Assembly (NCBI GenBank): GCA_032622095.1 | Contig: CP136067.1 | Location: forward strand, 372,001 to 436,000 | DNA from: Siphonodentalium dalli | Taxonomy: Eukaryota; Mollusca; Scaphopoda; Gadilida; Siphonodentaliidae | Direction of reading: 5' to 3' | DNA length: 64,000 nucleotides | The notes under the pieces: model-generated | Told to the model about the DNA's origin: nothing | The model's input: the letters and a program-made list of their open reading frames with translations, nothing else | Database searches by the model: none | Program-made: the position numbers and the translations under genes | In this document: positions 1-11,600 of the stretch, piece after piece | How the letters are laid out: each line of letters opens with the position of its first letter | Numbering within the stretch: position 1 is the first letter of the stretch

Positions 1-550
1 CCAACAACAAGAGCAATATATCATCACAACTCAAGAGAAATTACAAATCGATCGTAAGTCTCAACAACAATTAATACATACCTAACCCTAACCAAGAACA
101 AGAGCAATATATCATCACAACTCAAGAGAAATTACAAATCGATCGTAAGTCTCAACAACAATTAATACATACCTAACCCTAACCAACAACAAGAGCAATA
201 TATCATCACAACTCAAGAGAAATTACAACTCGATCGTAAGTCTCAACAATTAATACATACCTAACCAACAACAAGAGCAATATATCATCACAACTCAAGA
301 GAAATTACAAATCGATCGTAAGTCTCAACAACAATTAATACATACCTAACCCTAACCAACAACAAGAGCAATATATCATCATAACTCAAGAGAAATTACA
401 ACTCGATCGTAAGGCTCATCAACAATTAATACATACCTAACCCTAACCAACAACAAGAGCAATATATCATCATAACTCAAGAGAAATTACAAATCGATCG
501 TAAGTCTCAACAACAATTAATACATACCTAACCCTAACCAACAACAAGAG
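1..550. repeat. About 90-bp satellite, six copies
   Basis: Six units of agagcaatatatcatcac..., gaaattacaaatcgatcg and acatacctaaccctaacc. Some units are shortened by deletion. Each unit junction carries cctaaccctaacc, two copies of the telomere-like CCCTAA motif. The array is truncated at the window start. Confidence 0.95.
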
Positions 551-554
551 GACC

Positions 555-915
555 CTATTTCATGATTATTTTTCATGTCCTCACATTCAATTAGCATAAA
601 ATAGAATTATCCCCCTTTATGTCCTCACACTCCATTAGCATGAAATAGAGTTATTTCCCTTCATAAGAAAGACATTAAACTGTCCTCACACTCCATTAGC
701 ATGAAATAGAGTTATTCCCCTTCATAAGAAATACATTAAACTGTCCTCACATTCCATTAGCATGAAATAGAGTTATTCCCCTTCATAAGAAAATACATTA
801 AACTGTCCTCACACTCCATTAGCATGAAATAGAGTTATTCCCCTTCATAAGAAACACATTAAACTGTCCTTACATTTCATTAGCATGAAATAGGATAAAC
901 ATAAGAAATACATTA
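555..915. repeat. About 62-bp minisatellite, five to six copies
   Basis: Unit contains tgtcctcacactccattagc, atgaaatagagttattcccc and ttcataagaaatacattaaa. The first and last units are degenerate. Confidence 0.93.
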
Positions 916-1079
916 AAGTGGTGTGAAACACTCCGGTAGGGTCACGTTATTTTTACGAATATTAACCAAAATTTACAGCACACACATCGTCATTCTTATA
1001 TATTAATTAAGTGCAATGGCTCTAGATGGCGACATCGTTTTCGTTAGTTTATCGCCGATTGTTGCGTCCCATATTGAGG

Positions 1080-1400
1080 TGTCAATATTTACAATTGACT
1101 TAAGAGACATCTTCTCATAGATTCTATTTTTTTAGTTTTGTTTCTCTATATATATCCCTAAATTGGCAGACAACACATTGCGTAATCGAGGTTCGCAATG
1201 GGTGTACATCACAATATTCACCATTCAATGGGAACTTCAATCTGAGTCTATGTCTTCCATAGCAGATGAGGTCATGCAGAATGAGGTCCCCAGAGGGTGA
1301 ATTTGGTGATACTGGCCCACTATGCTGATAGCGTCACTAAATTCACCCTCTGGCGACCTCATTCTGCAAAAGACAGGTACACTAAACTTAGGCTTGGCCA
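1080..1400 (-). mobile_element. Fold-back MITE-like repeat (family C), reverse orientation
   Basis: Contains the inner palindrome agaggtgaatt-type arms: cagaatgaggtccccagagg (1281 on) and its inverse ccctctggcgacctcattct, around a short loop, plus the family body (gtgtacatcacaatattcac). Short ORFs reading '[10 protein letters not shown]' come from these arms and are not genes. Confidence 0.8.
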
Positions 1401-1472
1401 GCTGGCTTGGCTATAGCTATCTCACTTCTCTATCAAAAGTGTACATGTACATTGTCTATTGTTATCATTTTT

Positions 1473-2425
1473 AGCTCATCTTACTTCGTAAGTTTGAGCT
1501 ATTGCCATGGGTTGGTGTCTGTGTGTGCGTGTGTGCGTCAACAATTTCCTTTGGCTCGGGCTACAGGTTGTACCTTTGGTCTGATCTTTATGAAATTTGT
1601 CATGAATGTTAATAATGACATGTAGATGGGAACGAGTCATTTTGGTGTCATTCGGCCAAAAAACATGGCCGCCAGCAGCCTTCTTGGATTTTACTCTTTG
1701 CATGACTAAATCCTTTGGCGCGGGCTACAGGTCGTAGCTTTGGTCGGATCTTTATGAAATAATCAAATTTGTCATGAATGTTGACATTGACATGTAGATG
1801 GGAACGAGTCATTTTGGGGTCATTCGGCTAAATAACATGGCCGCCAGCAGCCATCTTGGATTTTACTCTTTGCCTGACTAAATCCTTTGGCACAGGCTAC
1901 AGGTCGTACCTTTGGTCAGATCTTTATGAGATTTGTCATGGCTGTTGACATTGACATGTAGATGGGAACGAGTCATTTTGTCAAAATTAAATCCATTGGC
2001 GCGGTCTACAGGTCGTACTGTTCGTCTGATCATCATGAAATTTGTCATGGATATTAATATTGACATGTACATGTAGATGGGAACGAGTCCTTTTGGGGTC
2101 AATCGCCCAAAAAACATGGCCGCCAGCAGCCATCTTGGAATTTACTCTTTGCATGACTAAATTCTTTGGTGCGGGATACAGGTCGTACCTTTGGTCTGAT
2201 CTTTATGAAATTTGTCATGAATGTTGACATTGAAATGTAGATGGGAACGAGTCATTTTGGGGTCATTCAGCCAAAAAACATGGCCACCAGCAGCCATCTT
2301 GGATTTTACTCTTGGCCTTTCAACTTTCCGCATTCCTAATCACTCCATTGACTGTAACACATGAAATTATTCCCTTTCGAAGTTGAGCTACAGTGTCATT
2401 GGCACTTTCATTAAATTGATGAGCT
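1473..2425 (+). repeat. Tandem dispersed repeat family E (about 165-bp units)
   Basis: About five units of ggctacaggtcgtacctttg, gacatgtagatgggaacgag, catggccgccagcagccatc and ttggattttactctttgc. It starts with tttttagctcatcttacttc and ends with gttgagctacagtgtcatt. The same architecture recurs at 16485-17945, 35635-36712 and, diverged, at 19455-19830, 48840-49610 and (minus strand) 22936-23260. Class of element unknown. Confidence 0.85.
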
Positions 2426-2475
2426 ACATTATTTTGTTTTCTGTAGAATATTTGACACTTACTGTTCTTCCACAG

Positions 2476-2609
2476 AGGCGCTGAAAGTTTTAGAGGGTCG
2501 GGAGCCTAAACCTGAAGTCAAGGAAGCACTTGAAAAGTTCAAGGTCAAAAGGCAAGAAGTGGATACTTCATTGATTAAAACGGGGCAAGATCTGCTCACC
2601 GGAAGATTG
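2476..2609 (+). CDS. STAT5: STAT5-like exon 1 of window (coiled coil)
   Basis: First exon visible here. The acceptor follows ttcttccacag and the donor is gtgagt. It enters with two bases of a split codon and ends in phase 0. It encodes about 44 residues, mostly charged and helical ([20 protein letters not shown], then [15 protein letters not shown]), fitting the first half of the STAT coiled coil. The exon end is partly repeated downstream at 2625-2656. Confidence 0.85.
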
Positions 2610-5600
2610 GTGAGTTTACTTTGTTGATTAAAACGGGGCAAGAACTGCTCACCGGTTCTGTGGTTTTAGGGCTGCAGGTCACAGTTCTTGAGTAGCATTT
2701 CCATATATGGAAGTCATGAATATTCAAAAGCTCCATATATGGAAATGCTACTCCTGAACTTTGACCTGTAGCACTAAAACCACGAAACCGGGGCTGGATG
2801 AATCTATGAAAATGCAGAACTGGTGAATCCAATATGGTTGCGAGTTAGTGATACGAGTTCAATGGGTTGGTTAATGGGTTGAACATCTGTTCACGTTTGA
2901 CCTTTTGTAACATTTGTTGGAATTTGCGTTAAATTTTTGTTTCTGGTTGCTAGCTGCACTGAATAGATTGAAATTATGGTATACAAGTTTACAACCACAA
3001 ATTATAGGTCAAGTTAATTATTGGCTTTCATCTTCCATAGGTTGGTGTCAAGCCTGAGTTTAGTGTGCCTGTCATTTGCAGAATGAGGTTCCTAGAGGGT
3101 GAATTTAATGATGCTTTAGCGTAGGGTCCTGCAAATTGGAGATTTTGATCGAATATCAAATCGAATTCAGAAAATCGAATCGAATATCGATTCGAATCAT
3201 ATCTGTATGTTGTATTCTCAATTGGGCATGTTTTGTCAACAATTTGGACGATTTATGAAACATTCCATGAACTACATGCACGAAGTTCCATCATAACTTA
3301 TGTGGCTATGAACCGTCATTTGCAATACTATTAACTTCAATTGATAATTGATTAAAACCTCCATGAGGCTGTCACGATCAATATATAACCACTAAACGGA
3401 TTATTGGAACTAAAATCACGCAAAATTTGTACAGATTTCATGTGCATGCAAAATTGCAAATCAACATTCGGAATCAACCATTGTTATAAATTGAAGATGC
3501 AACAGCAGTAGTGCTGGATGTAGTGCTGGATGTAGTGCTGGATGCTTCTTGGACAGATGATTCCATAGATGGGTCGTTGTCCCAGATACTTGCGATTTAT
3601 ACACCATGTTGCATTCATCACATGTGTAAGCCTGCAGCTTTTTCATGTTTAAAATAAACATGAATAACGGATGACGTTTTGTTAAGTGTCAAAGAACGCT
3701 CCGAAATTGAAAGTAAACTTCAAAAGAAAACACTGCCAAAACGCAGTTTTCGATGCAGGGAACACGTGTTGTTTAAATTCTGAGCTATATTACATAACGC
3801 GGAATCTGAGACGGATAGACCGCGGATAACGCTAGCGGTTGATCAGTCTCATAGCTATTATTATAATTTACGCGCGTCGTCGGTCCAACGGCGATCTCCG
3901 AGCTTTTGGCTACCATGTGTTCAAAGATAGAAATCAGACGTATTTAGTCATCCTATAGTGGCTAATTGCTGTCTATACTTATATTTAATATATATAATCA
4001 TGATGTACAATGAGAATTATAAGGTACATATATACATCATTTTCTGTAATTAAATGGCACAAAACAGCTAAGATCGACGTGTGTACCTGCCCGTAAACAG
4101 CCTACTTTTTCATCAGTGTATATTCAAAATTTCGAGTTGGCAATTTCGAATCGAATCTGACTTTCGAATCGAATATCGAATATTCGCAGGACCCTACTTT
4201 AGCGGGCTAGCATCACCAAATTCACCCTCTGGGGACATCATTCTGCATGGCCTCATCTGCTATGAGAGACATAGACTCAGATTGAGGTTCCCAAATGGTG
4301 AATATTGTGATGTGCACACATTGGGAACCACGTGTATGCAATGTGTCGTCTGCCAATTTGGGCATATAGAGAAACTAAACTAAAAAAGAAATAGAATCTA
4401 TGTGAAGAAGTGTCTATAGAAATTTGATAATAAAGATATTTTCCAGAGAAGATGAGGTCCCCAGAGGGTGAATTTTGTGATGCTAGCCCACTATGTCAAA
4501 TTAATGTAACAGAAGAACCATTTTGCTACCTCCGATGTAGTTCTAATATGGGTATAAACGTTTAACACATTTGAAAATTTACACACACAGTAGAAATTTA
4601 TACCCGCAGTAGGGTGTAAAGATGAAATTTACAAAATAGGCATCAATACACACAATAGAAATTATGGTTTTAAACTATTTCTGTTGGTACCTTATCTCCT
4701 AGCAACTGTAAGCTCCCCGTTGAATATATGTTGGCACCTCCATTGATGGTTGATCATTGTTTCATCAGGAGCTGACTAAAATGCATGAACAGACATTTGA
4801 GATGCTGAATCAACTTCAGAAAAAGGTTCTCGATGATGAGTTGAAGAACTGGAGACGACAACAACAGCTATCAGGAAACGGAGCTCTGTTTGATATGGAC
4901 AGCTTAGAAAAACTACAGGAATGGTGAGCACTAACCAGGCCTCAAAATTCACAGAATGAGGTCCCCAGGGGGTGAATTTGGTGATGCTATCCTCCATAGT
5001 GGGCTAGCATTACCAAATTCACCCTCTTGGGACCTAATTCTGCATTGCCTCAACTGCAATGGGAAACATAGACTGAGATTGTAGTTCCCAAATGGTGAAT
5101 AGTTTGATGTAAACCTTGTTATAGTGATTGGGAACCTCGTTTATGCAATTGTCGTTAACTGAGTTAATTTGACCTTTTTAGGTATGTGCCCTCTCGCAGT
5201 TAACATGGCTGACCTGTAACGTGACCTTTGACCTTTGTAGGTGTGAAGCCCTTGCTGAGTTAACATGGCTGAATCGTCAACAGGTGAAGAAAGAAGAGAT
5301 TCTCGCTCACCAGCTTCCGATCGCTCTGCCGCCCGGACAACAAGACTCAACTCAAGTGCTCAATGCATCCATCACTCAACTCCTGTCTAATTTAGTCACC
5401 AGGTAATAACGACTGCATAAGCCTCGAGATTCGTGAATCGGTCTGATGATTTGATTAGATTCTATCATAGGATTCAACCGTTTCTTTATGAATGCCTTTT
5501 AGCATTCCTGATAATAATTAGATTCGATCATAGGATTCAATTGTTTCTTTATGAATGCCTTATTAGCATTCCTGATAATAATTAGATTCGATCATAGGAT

Positions 5601-8600
5601 TCAATCGTTTCTTTACGAATTGCCTTCTCAGCATACCTGATAATAATTATACCCCCCGCAACGAAGTTAGGGGGGGTATACTGGAGTCAACTAGTCCGTC
5701 GTCCGTCCGTCGTCCGTCCGTGGACACAACTTTGTCCAGATTTTTTCTCAGTCGTTTTTTGATCAATTTCCGTGAAACTTGGCACAGACATCAACCACCA
5801 TGGGAACCTGTGCACCTGCGATTATGACGTCTGTCGGACTTCTTTTGGTGGAGTTATCTCCCCCTTTTTTGACTTAGAAAATGTTCACAACATGTATACT
5901 TTTGTCCGAGCTTTTATTCCTACATTTTTCAGTCAATTTTTTTAAAACGTGGCACAGATATTTAGTACCATGGGAACTTGTGCACCTGCGATTATGACGT
6001 CTGTCCGACATTTTTTGGTGGAGTTATCCCCCTTTTTCGACTTAGAAACTTTTTTTGCAACATGCATAATTTTGTCCGAGGTTTTATTCCTACATTTTTC
6101 TGTCAATGTTTTTTAATCTTGGCACTGATATTTAGTACCATGGGAACCTGTGCACCTGCGATTATGACGTCTGTCCGTCATTTTTTGTGTGGAGTTATTC
6201 CCCTTTTTCGACTTAGAATTTTTTTCGCAACATCCATAATTTTGTCCAAACTTTTATTCCTACATTTTTTTGTCAATAGGTTTAAGATTAGGGTTATGGT
6301 TGTACACCTGCAATGGGAACTGTTATTTTATTATTTTAACTAAATGTTTACTGACATGTGAAACATCTTAGTATTTTAAAAACAGGGGGGTATCCGTAGT
6401 CCCATTGGGACAGTCACGCCTCTAGTTAGATTTGATCATAGGATTCAATCGTTTCTTTACGAATTGCCTTCTCAGCATTCCTGATAATAATTAGATTTGA
6501 TCATAGGATTCAATCGTTTCTTTAGGAATTGCCTTTTCAGCATTCCTGATAATAATTAGATTTGATCATAGGATTCAATCGTTTCTTTATGAATTGCCTT
6601 CTCAGCATTCCTGATAATAATTAGATTTGATCATAGGATTCAATCGTTTCTTTATGATTTGCCTTCTCAGCATTCCTGATAATAATTAGATTTGATCATA
6701 GGATTCAATCGTTTTTTTTATGAATTGCCTTCTCAGCATTCCTGATAATAATTAGATTCGATCATAGGATTCAATCGTTTCTTTATGAATTGCCTTCTCA
6801 GCATTCCTGATAATAATTAGATTTGATCATAGGATTCAATCGTTTCTTTACGAATTGCCTTCTCAGCATTCATGATAATAATTGGAGTCAATATTTAATT
6901 TAGGTGAACCTCTCCACAAACCAATTGTAATGAAACATATTCATTAAGTGTCACAATTGTTGTTTAATTTGTGAATTTGATAACATTACATTTCCAAATT
7001 GATGACTCACATTGGATCTTTTTGCTTTTATTGCACAAATTTACTTTGCGAAATCAGGTTATGTCGGGGCATTGCATGGAATATTATTTCCGGTTGTAAT
7101 GTAACTACGGACGCGCGCCCCGTTGTGTTGTGATATCGGCAGGATTCTGAACGCATAATTAAAAACTATGTTTATATATATAATCTACAAATTTACATGT
7201 AGTACAATAAATTGATGAGATATTATTTTATATATCCATCTGTTCAAGATTTAAAATACGCCGCGATAAAGAAATCAATATAAAAAGTCAATATCTCCCG
7301 GTTTCACATCAAGTCAGCCCAATGCGAGTGCTTCTAAATAAAGGCTCGTTCACAGTTCACATGCAAATATCTCAAATTCATCTTGGGAAGCTTATCTGTG
7401 TGTATGCATATATAACTACCGACTATAAAGTAATATGGTGCTTTTATCAACGCAATATCGATAAAACCAAAAATATTCCAAGCGGCGCATTAGAGCACCT
7501 GATGGTGAAAATGCGGACGTCTTACGGCTAAGTTAGCCCACTGCCATTTTGAACAATTCGCTCTAGTTTTCTGTTATCTATTTAGCATCAATGGAAAACT
7601 CCACCCCTAAACTTGAGCCAATGAAATCAGTTCACACATAATGAATGGTTCCTTCATACCTGGTGACGTTGGCTATATGACGTGGTGTAACTACAGGTGC
7701 TGTTGGGGAAAGGGTTAACCTATATGCTGCACAATGTCACCTTATTTGATGAGTCTTGAATCTATTTCAGTACATTCATAGTTGAGACGCAGCCCCCACA
7801 GGTGCTAAAAAAAGAATCTAAATTTACTGCTACAATCAGGCTACTAGTTGGAGGCAAACTCAACGTTCATATGAACCCGCCAGAGGTCACGGCATCGATT
7901 ATAAGGTATGAACTATGAACCCGCCAGAGGTCACGGTATCTATTATCAGGTATGAGCTATGAACATGCAGGAGGTCACGGTTCCCATATCATCAAGTTAC
8001 AACATTTCTTTAGAATACGATTTAGTTATCAGAATCAATTAATTACTACAGAATAATACCAACCACTGTTAACTATTGTATAAAATTTCCTAAAACGTGT
8101 TATTTATAAACATGTTGTTCAACAAAATATGGCCTTATTATCACTTGATTATCATGAAATTTGGCCATATTACCACTTGATTTTAGAGTTATTTTTGTAG
8201 TGACAAACACAATATATAATTACATCATTTAAGCGAAGATCTGTTTTTATTACAGTGAACAGCATGCACGGTCTCTTCTGAACAACCAGTTTGAGAGCGC
8301 CATGGAAGCAGGAGGAATTCTAAATAATACAGGGACAATGGAGTATCACCAGGCAACCGGCCAGCTGTCTGTAGCATTCAGAAATATGGTACGTCTATAT
8401 ATAGTCATACAGGCAACCGGCCAGCTGTCGGTAGCATTCAGAAATATGGTACATCTATATATAGTCATACAGGCAACCGGCCAGCTGTCTGTAGCATTCA
8501 GAAATATGGTACGTCTATATATAGTCATACAGGCAACTGGCTAGCTGTCTGTAGCATTCAGAAATATAGTACGTATATATATAGTCATACAGGCAACCGG

Positions 8601-11600
8601 CCAGCTGTCTGTAGCATTCAGAAATATAGTACGTATATATATAGTCATACAGGCAACCGGCCAGCTGTCTGTAGCATTCAGAAATATGGTACGTCTATAT
8701 ATAGTCATACAGGCAACCGGCTAGCTGTCTGTAGCATTCAGAAATATGTCTATATATAGCAGTGGCGGATCCAGAAAATTTGAAAAGGGGGGGGGGGGGC
8801 GCTATGTATTGTTGTATATATGATGCGTAGCATATTCTGAGCCACTACGCGACAAGATGGGGGTTTAACCCCCCTCTCGTAGGTTGGGATCCGTATTTTG
8901 CGTATACCACATTCAAAACGACACATTTTCCTGTGTTCTGGGCCCAGTTTATATTGCTTTATATTAGGCCTATATGGAACGATTGACAATAACATTCAGT
9001 ACAATTACGGTATACTATGGAGGGTTAGTGATGGAAGATCAAAGCTTCTTTGAACAGTGAACTTATTTTCTGAAAGTCTGCAAATGATAGTGAATTATCT
9101 GGGTGACATGATGATTTTGGCGCGCCGGACATGCCCATAGAATAAGCCCCCGGAATCACCGAGTCGCCTATGGTTTGGGCTGGTGCATGGGAGAATATTT
9201 TGTAATTCAGAATGAATAATCGCAAAATCATGGCTTCTAGACAGTACTAGTATAGAGGTGTTTCGGCTGGCAAACCAATGCATCTATCCAACCACTTAAT
9301 TCTTCCATTGACCATGCTGATTTTTTCAGTTTTACTTCTAATAGCCATCAGCTTCATGATACACCAGCAAAATAAGTCATCAATACAGGCCAAACAAGTG
9401 GTCCGATCACACTCCAATCCTGTACTCGTTTTATTAGTATAAACACAGTCACCAAAAAATATCTGACACCGAACTGATTAACTAGTATACCAATCCCCTA
9501 TTCATCTACATTCTGGTTGCTACATTCTGGTTGCATCCATAATGTTAATTAAAATATCTGTTGTGTAAATGTTTAGGTCATGAATAAATGTTCAGTCAAT
9601 CAACTGACTGATGACGATAACGACACATGGAGACCGATGTTTTGAAGGACTCGTGACTTTTTTTTTATTAAGCAATGGCTGATGCATATTTGTCGTGACC
9701 TAAAGATGGCTTGTTATCACACATTTGTTCCAATTAGGGTGGCACAACATGTGATGGAAGATATAACCTATTTTAAATGCCATGCATATATACCATTGGA
9801 AACGAACCAACAATGTATTTCTATAATAATTCGAAAATACACTATGTATACGTTACTTGTATACCATAGTTGTATGGCTTGTGTGCATTTAGATAATCTC
9901 TTTACGATGATACTGCCGCCAGTGCGTTTTATAATCCATGCGTTGATCGGACTACATTGTTTAACCTAGAGTGCACTGTGGACGACTCATGTTTATCATT
10001 CATGTTCTTTACATATAGATGGAATTGTCTAAATGTTGACTCCATTTTTAGAATTGCTATATTTATTTTTGATAGAAATATTCAGTGTTGAAACTTCGGG
10101 TGCCCAAAACTTGGCCCCTGGCGAGATATTTTCCGACACTCCGATACAAAATGTCGCAGAAATTGTTTGCTCTGCATGGCGAAAAATAGCACGGGGGCCC
10201 TCATTCAATTGATAGTTTGATAGTTTGGAAGCTCACTTTATCTTTTCATTTCAACTATATTTACGTTCCGTATTTTTATATGAATCAGATATGTAGTTCT
10301 GCGTGCTGATAAATATTATTGTGACGATATTAAAATGATCACATTCTAATATTACCTAACCACATGATCATAATCACTTATTTCCTCTTCCAGCAACTCA
10401 AGAAGATAAAGAGGGCTGACAGAAAGGGCCAAGAGGTATCTATGTTATAGGTGCTGTTCTAACCTTATTCATGATGGGGGGGGGGGGCTTCGCTAGTGCA
10501 GCATCAAAGATCCTGTGCCAGTGCATTCTCTTATATGCGCGAGACTCCTATTCAGAGCTTGCATATATAAAAGAATATACTGGCTTACAAGGTCGAGATA
10601 AATATTGTATGGGTCAATTTATTCTCTTATATATGCGAGGCCATGGGAGACTTGCATATATTACAGAATGCATTGGCACAGGGTTTTCACAAAATTTCTA
10701 GAAGCTCCAGTCATGGAAGTGTTCTATATGTTTTTTATGTATCATGATACTTGCATGTGTCATATGCATAATAACATTCCCTCCTACACTGAAAAATCTA
10801 CAGATACAGAAGTATGATAACCCTTTGATGACTGGAGCTTCTTGAAATTTTGCAAACACCCTGTGCCAATACATTCTCTTATATATGTGAGTCGCTCATG
10901 GGGTGCCTCTTATATATAAGAGAATACATTGGCCTAACAATATTTATTTTGACCTTGTAAGCCAGAGCAACCTCTTATATATATGGGGCTCCCTATGGGA
11001 GACTTGCATATGTAAGAGAATGCACTGGCACAGGATCTTTAATGCTACACCAACACAGCTCCCGTCATGAAAAGGTTAATATGGCTACTGTTAATGTAGC
11101 ATAATTGCACTGGAAGTATCATTCTTCCCACAAGGACAGTCCCCTTCTCTAGTTTATATCATATGTACTGCACTGTGGGCTATCCTTCGTCCCACTAGGA
11201 CAGTCCCCTTCTCTAGTTTATATCATATGTACTGCACTGTGGGCTATCCTTCGTCCCACTAGGACAGTCCCCTTCTCTAGTTTATATCATATGTACTGCA
11301 CTGTGGGCTATCCTTCATCCCACTAGGACAGTCCCCTTCTCTAGTCTATATCATATGTACTGCACTGTGGGCTATCCTTCGTCCCACTAGGACAGTCGTG
11401 TCTATAGTCCATAGTTAAATTCATCTTTATGTGAGTTAACTGGAATGTGTGTGTTGGTGTGATAAAAGAGGGATAACTCTATATGTAGAATTGTTGGTGT
11501 TTTCCAACAACAAATAATGACCATCAGATTGATTAACTAAATTAACACACAATATGTCTTTAACCCTTTCTATAATAAATGGATTCTCCCACTCAGTTAT

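Larger units (their letters stand above)
3052..4500 (+). mobile_element. Fold-back repeat (family C) split by a hAT insertion
   Basis: Left part from gcctgagtttagtgtgcctg to 3121. It resumes at 4197 with ctttagcgggctagcatc, followed by the family body (actcagattgaggttcccaa... gtgaagaagtgtctatag) and a final cagagggtgaattttgtgat arm. The interruption is the hAT-like element at 3122-4196. Confidence 0.85.

Noticed and set aside
9682-9969. 95-codon plus-strand ORF
   Set aside because: No motif, no splice or start context, inside an intron; likely chance in AT-rich DNA.
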